A stretch of 7,770 nucleotides of DNA from RGIG7332 sp045580305. GTDB lineage: Bacteria; Bacillota; Clostridia; Oscillospirales; JAAYXM01. Shown here in pieces: positions 1 to 6,204 of the stretch. The notes below the pieces were generated by a model that worked only from the letters and a program-made list of their open reading frames with translations, ran no database searches and was not told the origin of the DNA. The stretch lies in assembly GCA_045580305.1 (NCBI GenBank), contig JAZNNQ010000017.1, positions 1 through 7,770 of the forward strand, given 5' to 3'. Every line of letters begins with the position of its first letter. The first letter of the stretch is position 1. The position numbers were made by a program, and so were the translations under genes.

Positions 1-926
1 CTCTTACCGTTAACATCACCTGCAGCATAAACGCCGGGGATGTTGGTACGCATCTTGTCATCGGTCTTAACAGCGCCGCGCTCAACCTCAACGCCGAGCT
101 TCTCGATGCCCTTGGGAGCGGTAGCACGACGGCCGATGGAAGCGAGAACACAGTCAGCCTTAACCTCGATGGTCTCGCCATTTAACTCATAGCTTACGGA
201 ATCCTTACCGACAGCAACAACCTTAGCGCCGAGCTTGAAATCGATGCCCTTCTTCTCGTAGGATTTCTTTAAAATCTCGGAGATTTCATTGTCATTGTTA
301 CCTGCAATCTTGGGAAGCATCTCGATAACGGTAACGCTTGAACCTGCGGAGTTAAAGTAGGATGCCATCTCAAGACCGATAACGCCGCCGCCGATAACAA
401 CAAGCTTCTCGGGAACGGTGGTCATATCGAGGATCTCGCGGTTTGTCATTACGAAGCCTGCCTCAAAGCCTTCGCGGAGGCCGGGGATCGGCGGGATAAC
501 CGGCTCAGAACCGGTTGCGATGATGAGGTTCTTACCCTCGATCTGCTCACCACCGGCAGAAACGATAAAGCCTTCGCCCTTGCCTGCGATTTCGCCTTCA
601 GCCTCGAAAATTTTAACCTTGCCTGCGCGGAGCGCGCCCTTGATACCGGCAACGAGCTTATCTCTTACCTGGTTCTTTCTTGCGATAACAGCCGCATGGT
701 CAAGGCTGGAGGATGCAACGGTAACGCCGTAAGCATCGCCGTGCTTGGTGTAGTCATAAATCTTAGCGGAGTTTAAAAGGGTCTTGGTGGGGATACAACC
801 CTCGTTTAAGCAAACACCACCGAGGAAGCGCTTTTCAACAAGAGCAACCGAAAGGCCCTCTTCTGCTGCGCGCTCTGCAGCAAGGTAGCCACCCGGGCCA
901 CCGCCTAAAACTATAAGATCAAACAT
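1..926 (-). CDS. lpdA: Dihydrolipoamide dehydrogenase (E3), C-terminus cut by window edge
   Basis: This is the flavoprotein that reoxidises the dihydrolipoyl arm of E2 with NAD+ in 2-oxoacid or acetoin dehydrogenase complexes; it is cytoplasmic. I translated 308 residues in one open frame. They begin MFDLIVLGGGPGG, the FAD-binding Rossmann motif at residues 8-13. The redox-active disulfide motif CLNEGCIPTK follows, with Cys39 and Cys44. The NAD-binding motif GGGVIG lies at 179-184, with an acidic residue (Glu202) at the end of the second strand, as in NAD-preferring enzymes. The second FAD motif AAGDVNGK is at 301-308, the last codons visible. E3 proteins are usually about 455-470 residues, so the dimerisation domain with its His-Glu pair lies beyond the left edge. 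There is no N-terminal lipoyl domain. The ATG has an AGGAGG site 8 bases upstream, which overlaps the stop codon of the E2 gene and suggests translational coupling. The family call is near certain; the parent complex is inferred from E2. Confidence 0.96.
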   Translation of the reverse strand, partial: MFDLIVLGGGPGGYLAAERAAEEGLSVALVEKRFLGGVCLNEGCIPTKTLLNSAKIYDYTKHGDAYGVTVASSSLDHAAVIARKNQVRDKLVAGIKGALRAGKVKIFEAEGEIAGKGEGFIVSAGGEQIEGKNLIIATGSEPVIPPIPGLREGFEAGFVMTNREILDMTTVPEKLVVIGGGVIGLEMASYFNSAGSSVTVIEMLPKIAGNNDNEISEILKKSYEKKGIDFKLGAKVVAVGKDSVSYELNGETIEVKADCVLASIGRRATAPKGIEKLGVEVERGAVKTDDKMRTNIPGVYAAGDVNGK

Positions 927-939
927 TTATTTTTCCTCC

Positions 940-2259
940 TTACTTGCCGAGTAACATAGTGAAGTTCTCAAGTGCTGTGCAAAGTTCCTTTAAGAAACGA
1001 GCAGCAGGTGCACCGTCAACCGCACGATGGTCAAATGTAAGGGAGAGACCCATTGCCGGATAGGTGGTAATGTTTCCATTTACCTCGCGAACCTTGGTGG
1101 TAACAGTGTCAACACCGAGGATAGCAGTCTGCGGCGGGTTGATAACCGGGGTAAAGGACTCAATGCCAAGGCTACCGAGGTTGGTAACAGTAAAGGTACC
1201 ATCCTTAAGTAAATCCGGTGAGCAGGAGCCGGTACGGCAAAGGCCGCAAACACTCTTGGTCTGATCAGAAATTTCCTTAAGAGTTAACTTGTTTGCATTG
1301 AATACAGTGGGAACCATAAGGCCGCGCTCGGTATCGGTAGCAACGCCGAGATGTACATTGTTGAAGATGCGCATCTTGTCATCTAAGAAGTGAGCGTTTA
1401 AATCCTTGTGGTTTAAGATAACGCGGGAAACCGCGAATAAGATCATATCGTTAAGGGTAACCTTCTCCATTCCCATTGCTTCGCCGTTATTCTTAAGGAT
1501 CTTACGGTAAGCCATAATTGCGGTAGCGTCAAAGCTGGTGTTAAGAGTGAGCTGAGCCATACCGGAGAGGGATGCATGCATAGACTTTGCAATAACCTTA
1601 CGGATATTGGTAAGCTTAACATCCTCGTAATCCATCTCGGGAGCAGCAGCTGCCGCGGGAGCAGAAGCAGGACTTGCTGCGTCAGCGGTGGTGGTTCTGC
1701 CGCCGATGCCGGTACCGTTACCTGCGGTAGCGCCGGAAGCAGCATATGTAGTGGTCTTGCCCTCAGCGATGAGTTTTTCAACATCGCGCTCAATAATTCT
1801 GCCGTGGGGGCCGGTGGGAGCAGCCTGGCTTAAATCAGCACAAGCGCGCTCTGCTAAATTCTTAGCGCGCGGGGAAATTGCAACCTTGCCGTCCTCGCTC
1901 TCGCTCTTTGTTACTGCAGCAGTAACTACGGGAGCCGCGGTCTCAGCGGGTGCTGCAGCCTTCTCCTCTTCAGCGGGAGCAGCATCTGCACCGTTGGGGT
2001 TAAACTCAGAGCAATCCTCGCCCGGAGTACCGATTACACAAACATTAAGTAAGCAGGGTACATCGTCACCCTCTTCGAAAAAGATTTCAAGCATAGTGCC
2101 GCCGACTTTCGCGGTCTCCTCAAAGCTTGCCTTATCTGTTTCGTATGAGAAAAGAACATCACCGATTTCAACGGTGTCGCCTTTTTTCTTCTTCCATTCA
2201 GCAATGATACAGCTTTCAACGGACTGACCCTGACGGGGCATAATTACCGGTGTTGCCAT
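940..2259 (-). CDS. Dihydrolipoamide acyltransferase (E2) of an acetoin/pyruvate-type dehydrogenase complex
   Basis: E2 forms the core of a 2-oxoacid or acetoin dehydrogenase complex and moves an acyl group from its lipoyl arm to coenzyme A. The 439 residues show the full domain order. An N-terminal lipoyl domain (about 1-78) has the lipoylation site ETDKA at Lys43. An acidic Ala/Pro-rich linker follows (about 79-124), then a peripheral-subunit-binding domain (about 125-165, VAISPRAKNLAER...GRIIERDVE) that docks E1/E3. A second Ala/Gly/Thr-rich linker (166-208) leads to the catalytic domain (about 211-439), with the active-site motif DHRAVDG (His411, Asp415) and the usual SFTPVINPPQ segment. 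There is one lipoyl domain, as in most Gram-positive E2s. Lipoyl-domain wording (MPRQGQSVESCI, FEEGDDVP) is closest in my memory to clostridial AcoC, but pyruvate specificity cannot be excluded. The start has AGGAGG 9 bases upstream. E3 follows 13 bases after the stop. A cluster of three cysteines (338-346) is unusual. Confidence 0.95.
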   Translation of the reverse strand: MATPVIMPRQGQSVESCIIAEWKKKKGDTVEIGDVLFSYETDKASFEETAKVGGTMLEIFFEEGDDVPCLLNVCVIGTPGEDCSEFNPNGADAAPAEEEKAAAPAETAAPVVTAAVTKSESEDGKVAISPRAKNLAERACADLSQAAPTGPHGRIIERDVEKLIAEGKTTTYAASGATAGNGTGIGGRTTTADAASPASAPAAAAAPEMDYEDVKLTNIRKVIAKSMHASLSGMAQLTLNTSFDATAIMAYRKILKNNGEAMGMEKVTLNDMILFAVSRVILNHKDLNAHFLDDKMRIFNNVHLGVATDTERGLMVPTVFNANKLTLKEISDQTKSVCGLCRTGSCSPDLLKDGTFTVTNLGSLGIESFTPVINPPQTAILGVDTVTTKVREVNGNITTYPAMGLSLTFDHRAVDGAPAARFLKELCTALENFTMLLGK

Positions 2260-2308
2260 TTATACATTCCTCCTATGTTTAATAATATTTTAAAATCCTT
2301 CATAAGTC

Positions 2309-2345
2309 GCCGATAGGGTGCAAAAGCTTTTGCACCCAATCCGGC
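2309..2345 (-). repeat. Long intra-operon palindrome/hairpin between the dehydrogenase and E2 genes
   Basis: Bases 2316-2337 form a perfect 22-base palindrome whose half is GGGTGCAAAAG. It extends outward, past one mismatch and one bulged base, with GCCG/CGGC arms to 2309 and 2345. As RNA it would fold into a stable stem. It lies in the 113-base gap after the dehydrogenase stop and follows a pyrimidine-rich tract (2347-2372 on the minus strand). No run of T follows the hairpin on the minus strand, so it does not look like an ordinary intrinsic terminator. It may be an mRNA processing or stabilising stem, an attenuator-like element, or a protein-binding palindrome. The structure is seen directly; its function is unknown. 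Confidence 0.75.
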
Positions 2346-2372
2346 ATATAGAAAAAGAGAGAAAGAAAAAGC

Positions 2373-3617
2373 TTATTTATTGGAAAGCAAGAACTTCTCT
2401 GCCTCTGCACACCAGAGACCGTTGTTGCGAGCAACGATATCTGCAAGCTCCTTGAAGAAGGGATCGGTCTCGCCGAGCTTTACAAAATCGTCAATCGCGG
2501 TAAGCGGCATATTGATGTGAGTGTAGATAAGCTTCTTACCACCCTTGATGGAGGGGAGGTTAAGTGTGGACTCAGCCGCGGTGTCGATACCACGAACATG
2601 GGTGATCATAACAGAGGGGTTAAGTCTGCCCTGCTCCATCATCTGGAGAGACTCTCTCATATCATCGGTGCTACCGCCGGTAGTGCCGATAATGTGAGTT
2701 GCGCTGTAGTGAATATTATAGAAGTTGATACCTGCGGTGAATGCATGGTCGGTAGGACCTGCAAAGAAGTTCATACAACCGTCGTGTGCAAGAACCTGGT
2801 CGCCAAGCTCAACAACGGATTTAACCGGAGCCATAAGGAATGCATCATCGTAGCCGTAGCCGCCGGTGAGATTCATAAGGTACTCCTTAGCATCGCCAAC
2901 CGCATTGGTATTTACATAGTAAAGATCAACGCCGTTCTTCTTTGCTTCCTCAACGGTGAGAACTTCAGCCGCACGAGCAAGACGAGCATCATCAATATCG
3001 GTAACAACCATCATCTTCGGTTTTCTGTCGCAGTGAATAGCGTAGTCAACCGCGCCGAGGCCCATGGGGCCTGCACCTGCCATAAGAATTAAGTTGCCGC
3101 CCTCTTTAATACCCATCTCGTGCTCAATTGTGCCGGGCTTGGTATGGTAGAACGCGTGGTATGCGCCTACGATACAGCTCATCGGCTCAGCGAGGGAGCC
3201 GTGATAGAAGGCTTCCCCTGAATACTTTAAAAGGCAATCATTGTCCATTACCTCGTGGGGCAGGTTGACCATAGTAGCCGCACCGCCGCACCAACGGAAG
3301 GAATAACCGGGAGCCTCAAGACCGCCGAGAGCCGGCTGGATTGAGAACTTGTCTCCCGCTTTGAACTTATCCGCCCACTTAGCACCTACTTCACGAATAA
3401 CACCACAGAACTCATGACCGATAATGATCGGGTTCTCTGCAATGTCGGTAGGAACACGCTTGTGTTCACCGCCCTGAACAGCTGCCTTGTAGCTGGACAT
3501 ACAAATACTGTCGGTAACGATTTCAGCCTGGATTTCGTCATCCGCAATTTTCGGAAGCTCGAACTCATCTAAGCGTAAATCATTCTTACCATACAAACGA
3601 ACTGCTTTTGTCATCAT
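2373..3617 (-). CDS. Zinc-dependent alcohol dehydrogenase, SorE/YggP-like (L-sorbose-1-phosphate reductase family)
   Basis: This is a 414-residue medium-chain dehydrogenase. Enzymes of the SorE type reduce L-sorbose 1-phosphate to D-glucitol 6-phosphate with NAD(P)H; the exact substrate here is not proven. Catalytic zinc ligands are visible as Cys39 (DSICMSSYK), His68-Glu69 (GHEFCG) and Glu144 (SLAEPMSC). The coenzyme-binding Rossmann motif is GAGPMG at 181-186. The four-cysteine structural-zinc loop of many alcohol dehydrogenases is absent, as I recall for SorE/YggP. Long stretches recall that family: GEHKRVPTDI, NFFAGPTDHAF, GTTGGSTDDM and NLPSIKGGKKLIY, the last near the C-terminus. Either of two adjacent ATG codons (3617 or 3614) could start it; an AGGTGG site 7 bases before the first fits best. 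It is first in a unit with E2 and E3, and has its own consensus promoter and a putative DeoR operator. 2,3-butanediol or sorbitol dehydrogenase activity is an alternative, but the sequence resembles those less. Confidence 0.88.
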   Translation of the reverse strand: MMTKAVRLYGKNDLRLDEFELPKIADDEIQAEIVTDSICMSSYKAAVQGGEHKRVPTDIAENPIIIGHEFCGVIREVGAKWADKFKAGDKFSIQPALGGLEAPGYSFRWCGGAATMVNLPHEVMDNDCLLKYSGEAFYHGSLAEPMSCIVGAYHAFYHTKPGTIEHEMGIKEGGNLILMAGAGPMGLGAVDYAIHCDRKPKMMVVTDIDDARLARAAEVLTVEEAKKNGVDLYYVNTNAVGDAKEYLMNLTGGYGYDDAFLMAPVKSVVELGDQVLAHDGCMNFFAGPTDHAFTAGINFYNIHYSATHIIGTTGGSTDDMRESLQMMEQGRLNPSVMITHVRGIDTAAESTLNLPSIKGGKKLIYTHINMPLTAIDDFVKLGETDPFFKELADIVARNNGLWCAEAEKFLLSNK

Positions 3618-3640
3618 AATTCTTCCACCTCTTTTTGATT

Positions 3641-3666
3641 GTTTCTAACATCGAAATGTTTGTTTC
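3641..3666. promoter_or_regulatory. Putative DeoR operator at the dehydrogenase promoter
   Basis: The element contains gtttctaacat (3641-3651) and atgtttgtttc (3656-3666), with an AACAT-4-ATGTT inverted repeat at 3647-3660. The first 11 bases are identical to bases 4485-4495 in front of the deoR-like gene. The second 11 match 4479-4489 at 10 of 11 positions, so the same two arms occur there overlapped. The element lies directly downstream of the -10 box, across the predicted transcription start and leader, where a bound repressor would block initiation. The repeats are seen; binding by the adjacent regulator is inferred. Confidence 0.65.
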
Positions 3667-3673
3667 TTTCATT

Positions 3674-3702
3674 ATTGTACCTTTTAGGGGCATCTTTGTC
3701 AA
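3674..3702 (-). promoter_or_regulatory. Sigma-A-type promoter of the dehydrogenase-E2-E3 unit
   Basis: On the minus strand, TTGACA (3697-3702) and TACAAT (3674-3679) are separated by exactly 17 bases. The -35 box matches consensus fully and the -10 box at five of six positions. The predicted start is near 3667, about 50 bases before the dehydrogenase ATG. The promoter sits only 7 bases past the stop of the regulator gene, so the metabolic unit can be transcribed separately from deoR. I saw no terminator between them, so read-through is also possible. Confidence 0.82.
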
Positions 3703-3709
3703 TCGTTTT

Positions 3710-4465
3710 TTATAAAATTTCGATATTTTTTTCCGCAAAATACTTTTTTATATCATCCGCAATATCATTATCGCATACTATGGCGTCTATTTCATCAACA
3801 GTCGCGAATGTGTGGGGCATAGTACTCCCGATTTTTGTGCTGTCCATTAAGATGATTTTCTTTCTTGCCTTACTGAGCACTTTGCTCTTTAAAGCCTTGT
3901 CGTGGACATTACCGCAGGTAAAGCCTGCATCCACACTGAACGCGGTGGCCGCAACGAAAGCCACATCGATATTAAGCCGCTCTATCGCCTCTTGCGCCGA
4001 TGGGCCTGAGAGCGCAATGGTATTTCTTCCCACCTCGCCGCCAAGTACATTTACGGTAACATTCTCTAAATGCAAGAGTTCCAGAGCAATGTTAAGCCCG
4101 CTTGTTGTAATGAGTAGCGGCACATCGGGCATCCGCTTTGCAAGCTCGATAACCGTACTGCCCGAGTCAAGGAAGATAGAGCTTCCCTCTGCAACAAGAC
4201 GGGCGGCCTTCTCACCGATGAGTTTTTTCTTTTCGGTATTTATTGCCGATCTTTTGGAGAACACATCCTCCACCAATGTACCGAGGGATTTTAAGGATTT
4301 AGCACCGCCGTGAACACGGATTATCCTGCCCTCCGCCTCCAGCGCTTCTAAATCGCGCCTTATTGTCATTTCGGAAACACCCGGTACCAAGGCTCTCAAC
4401 TGGCTAAGCGTTGCCTCGCTTTTTTCCTGTATAAATTTGTTAATTTTGTTTCTTCTGTTTTGCAC
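3710..4465 (-). CDS. DeoR/GlpR-family transcriptional regulator of sugar metabolism
   Basis: A DNA-binding repressor whose family usually responds to phosphorylated sugars. I place the start at the GTG at 4465, giving 251 residues, the normal family length. GGGGTGAT lies just upstream at correct spacing, the protein then begins MQNRRNKINKFIQEK, and the promoter and a terminator lie inside any longer version. The N-terminal winged helix-turn-helix covers about 6-56, with the DeoR signature MTIRRDLEALEAEGRIIRVHGG at 33-54. The C-terminal DeoRC sensor domain covers about 76-230. It has the phosphate-binding type segment FLDSGSTV (98-105) and later motifs ALSGPSA, AFSVDAGFTCGN and MDSTKIG (Lys211). 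Downstream lies the SorE-like dehydrogenase with its own promoter. Matching palindromes at both promoters suggest self-regulation and control of the dehydrogenase-E2-E3 unit. The effector is unknown; a hexose- or polyol-phosphate is a reasonable guess. Confidence 0.93.
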   Translation of the reverse strand: MQNRRNKINKFIQEKSEATLSQLRALVPGVSEMTIRRDLEALEAEGRIIRVHGGAKSLKSLGTLVEDVFSKRSAINTEKKKLIGEKAARLVAEGSSIFLDSGSTVIELAKRMPDVPLLITTSGLNIALELLHLENVTVNVLGGEVGRNTIALSGPSAQEAIERLNIDVAFVAATAFSVDAGFTCGNVHDKALKSKVLSKARKKIILMDSTKIGSTMPHTFATVDEIDAIVCDNDIADDIKKYFAEKNIEIL

Positions 4466-4468
4466 AAA

Positions 4469-4476
4469 ATCACCCC
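4469..4476 (-). promoter_or_regulatory. Ribosome binding site that decides the deoR GTG start
   Basis: On the minus strand, GGGGTGAT stands 3 bases before the GTG at 4465 and aligns with the GGAGGTGAT end of the anti-16S sequence. The longer reading of the frame, from a TTG at 4549, has no such site. It would also begin inside the terminator stem of the preceding gene, upstream of the promoter. Confidence 0.8.
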
Positions 4477-4478
4477 AA

Positions 4479-4495
4479 ATGTTCGTTTCTAACAT
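4479..4495. promoter_or_regulatory. Putative autoregulatory DeoR operator
   Basis: Plus-strand atgttcgtttctaacat is an ATGTT-7-AACAT inverted repeat that overlaps the -10 box edge and the predicted transcription start (near 4487). The half-site tctaacat (4488-4495) recurs exactly 20 bases away at 4508-4515, inside the promoter spacer. A weaker aacat occurs at 4533-4537. The roughly two-helical-turn spacing puts the half-sites on the same face of the DNA. The same arms occur at the dehydrogenase promoter. Repressor binding is inferred. Confidence 0.65.
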
Positions 4496-4522
4496 TATAG
4501 CAAGAAATCTAACATATTTCAA
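4494..4522 (-). promoter_or_regulatory. Sigma-A-type promoter of the deoR-family gene
   Basis: On the minus strand, TTGAAA (4517-4522) and a perfect TATAAT (4494-4499) are 17 bases apart. TGC directly before the -10 box gives an extended -10 element. The predicted start is about 20 bases upstream of the GTG codon. It begins just after the terminator of the lipoprotein gene, so the regulator is transcribed independently of it. Confidence 0.83.
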
Positions 4523-4535
4523 GTGTATTTTTAAC

Positions 4536-4571
4536 ATAAAAAGAGCCAAGGTATTATAACCTTGGCTCTTT
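4536..4571 (-). terminator. Intrinsic terminator after the lipoprotein gene
   Basis: AAAGAGCCAAGG (minus strand, from 4571) pairs perfectly with CCTTGGCTCTTT (ending at 4540). A further T-A pair closes the loop, giving a 13-base-pair stem with a 6-base loop. A run of five T follows on the minus strand. It starts 2 bases after the lipoprotein stop codon. The stem is symmetric and A/T-flanked, but no plus-strand gene would use it. Confidence 0.9.
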
Positions 4572-4573
4572 CA

Positions 4574-5200
4574 CTAATCCAGTTCGCTTTTTTCGGTGTC
4601 AACAAGCCAGTTGCCGTTCTTTTCGCTTACCACAAGGATTATTTCCTTGGTTTCGGTTGTAAGCTCGAGATTATCAACCGCCTCTTTTGCAAATTCAAGG
4701 ATCTTCGGCATAGCCGCCTTTATAATCTTCTCCTTACCGTCGGTAAGCGAGATTACGCCGTCGGCTATCAAATCCTTAACAAGCTTTACAAGCGCATCCT
4801 TATCAACGGCGCTCGTAAGTGTACCCACGCTTAAATCAGGAAGCTCTGCGTTTACGGTAAATATATATTCGCCGTTTTTCTCTTCCATAGATTTTATTTC
4901 ATAGTTCATAACAGCTTTTGCCTTGTCAATTATGGGCGCAACCACCGACTCCGCCTCGGAAGCGTAATCCCCAAGCTCGCCGGGTATTAAACTTATGATT
5001 CTGTCCGCGCTAACTTTATCCAGTATATCCGGAAGCTTTGTGTTGTCGCTTACATATCTCTGCAACTCGATAGCATCCAGTTTAGTAAGTGCATCCATAT
5101 ATCCCTCAGCAGTATCTCTCGCCTTCTCCTCGGGACTTTTGCAAGCGCATAATGACAACAAGCACAAAGCTGCCAGTATTAATGATATCCCTTTTTTCAT
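4574..5200 (-). CDS. Small secreted lipoprotein, function unknown
   Basis: The 208-residue product begins with a lipoprotein signal peptide: MKKG, a hydrophobic core (5-18) and a lipobox LCAC whose acylated cysteine is Cys20, followed by KSPEEKA. The mature protein should be anchored to the outer face of the cytoplasmic membrane. The mature part is mixed and charged. An early helix (about 22-50, EEKARDTAEGYMDALTKLD) resembles the start of small NTF2-like DUF4878/DUF5105 domains often found in Clostridia lipoproteins. A central helical part and a C-terminal strand-rich end follow (KEIILVVSEKNGNWLVD). That fold assignment is a guess from pattern. The ATG has AGGGGGA 4 bases upstream. The gene starts 21 bases after the SPFH stop and shares its promoter, so the two proteins may work together at the membrane. 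No catalytic motif was recognised. Confidence 0.85.
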   Translation of the reverse strand: MKKGISLILAALCLLSLCACKSPEEKARDTAEGYMDALTKLDAIELQRYVSDNTKLPDILDKVSADRIISLIPGELGDYASEAESVVAPIIDKAKAVMNYEIKSMEEKNGEYIFTVNAELPDLSVGTLTSAVDKDALVKLVKDLIADGVISLTDGKEKIIKAAMPKILEFAKEAVDNLELTTETKEIILVVSEKNGNWLVDTEKSELD

Positions 5201-5221
5201 AATGTCCCCCTATTTTTGCAA

Positions 5222-6169
5222 CTAATCACAACACGGATCACTCTTGGGTGTCTCGGGCGCATCCTTTGCCGCCGCGGTAACATCACCTATTCCGGTCACC
5301 TCAGAGAAAATTACATTGTTTTTTGTAACCTCAACCGCATCGGTGGGGATAATGATCTTCGAAGCCTTACCGTTGGAAATTGCGGTAAGTGCCTCAAAAC
5401 GCTTAAGTTCGAGAACCGCCGCGTCAACGCCCGCCTCTTTAAGTGCAGCCAGACCGTCAGCCTCTGCCTTTTTCTGCAGGTAAATTGCGCGGGACTCACC
5501 CTCTGCCCTTGCTATTCTGGCATCTCTTTCACCTTCAGCGGCTAAAATCATAGCCTGCTTGTCACCTTCTGCGCGAGTTATTGCCGCCGCCTTGTGGCCC
5601 TCAGCCTGAAGCATAGTTTCGCGACGCTCGCGTTCTGCCTTCATCTGCTTTTCCATAGCATTCTGGATTTCCTTTGGCGGAATAATATTTCGAAGCTCAA
5701 CGCGATTTACCTTGATACCCCACTTGTCGGTAGCTTCGTCGAGAATGTTGGTCATCTTAGCGTTTATTGTATCGCGGGAGGTAAGAGTTCCGTCAAGTTC
5801 AAGCTCACCTACGATGTTTCTGAGAGTAGTCGCCGCTAAATTCGCAAGTGCGGAGATGGGGTTCACCGCACCGTATGCGAAAAGATTTGCATCGTAGATC
5901 GCGTAATAGATTACGGTGTCGATCTGCATTGTAACATTATCCTTGGTAATAACCGGCTGGGGCGGTGAATCCAATACCTGTTCCTTCAAGGTTACCTTTT
6001 TTGCCACACGCTCAAGCACCGGAATTTTAAAATGAATACCGGCGCCCCATGTCTTTTTGTACTTACCTAAAAATTCGATAACATATTCGTGTGCCTGGGG
6101 CACGATTTTGATATTTGCCGCTAAAATAATTACAATTAAAGCCGCAATTACAGCAATTGCTATTTCCAT
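5222..6169 (-). CDS. SPFH/band-7 membrane protein, stomatin/QmcA-like
   Basis: SPFH proteins form large membrane-bound oligomeric cages or scaffolds linked to membrane microdomains and protease control. This 315-residue member has an N-terminal membrane helix (about 2-20) and the SPFH domain (about 21-190). Recognisable stomatin-type segments are VPQAHEYVIEFLGKYKKTW, LKEQVLDSPPQPVITKDNV and WGIKVNRVELRNI, with PPKEIQNAMEKQMKAERERR leading into a long helix. In that helix, AEG recurs at 189, 200, 211 and 222, an exact 11-residue period typical of the family's right-handed coiled coil. The C-terminal segment (about 270-315) ends in DPCCD, an unusual double cysteine. Length is typical. The ATG has AGGAGAGG upstream and a promoter lies at 6205-6233. 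The usual NfeD partner gene is absent on both sides; a lipoprotein gene follows instead. Confidence 0.95.
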   Translation of the reverse strand: MEIAIAVIAALIVIILAANIKIVPQAHEYVIEFLGKYKKTWGAGIHFKIPVLERVAKKVTLKEQVLDSPPQPVITKDNVTMQIDTVIYYAIYDANLFAYGAVNPISALANLAATTLRNIVGELELDGTLTSRDTINAKMTNILDEATDKWGIKVNRVELRNIIPPKEIQNAMEKQMKAERERRETMLQAEGHKAAAITRAEGDKQAMILAAEGERDARIARAEGESRAIYLQKKAEADGLAALKEAGVDAAVLELKRFEALTAISNGKASKIIIPTDAVEVTKNNVIFSEVTGIGDVTAAAKDAPETPKSDPCCD

Positions 6170-6204
6170 AGTTTCCTCTCCTTTTTTACTTAATTTATGC
6201 CTTT

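Noticed and set aside
1688..2227. 179-codon plus-strand open frame opposite E2
   Set aside because: Its long Ala/Ser/Gly composition mirrors the Ala/Pro-rich linkers of E2 on the other strand. It is a compositional shadow.
2309..2345. Hairpin considered as an intrinsic terminator of the dehydrogenase gene
   Set aside because: No T-run follows the stem on either strand. The minus strand continues with a mixed sequence towards the E2 ribosome site.
2517..3092. 191-codon plus-strand open frame inside the dehydrogenase gene
   Set aside because: It is antisense to the coenzyme-binding domain of a clear dehydrogenase, with no recognisable domain, promoter or ribosome site.
3639..4313. 224-codon plus-strand open frame antisense to the deoR-like gene
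   Set aside because: It lies wholly opposite a gene with clear family motifs. It has no good ribosome site and starts in the dehydrogenase promoter region. Its Ser/Leu/Phe-rich translation is typical of an antisense shadow.
5595..5660. AEG repeats in the SPFH coiled coil considered as a DNA repeat array
   Set aside because: The 11-residue periodicity is a protein-level coiled-coil feature known in stomatin-type proteins. The DNA copies are not closely identical and no CRISPR-like spacing exists.
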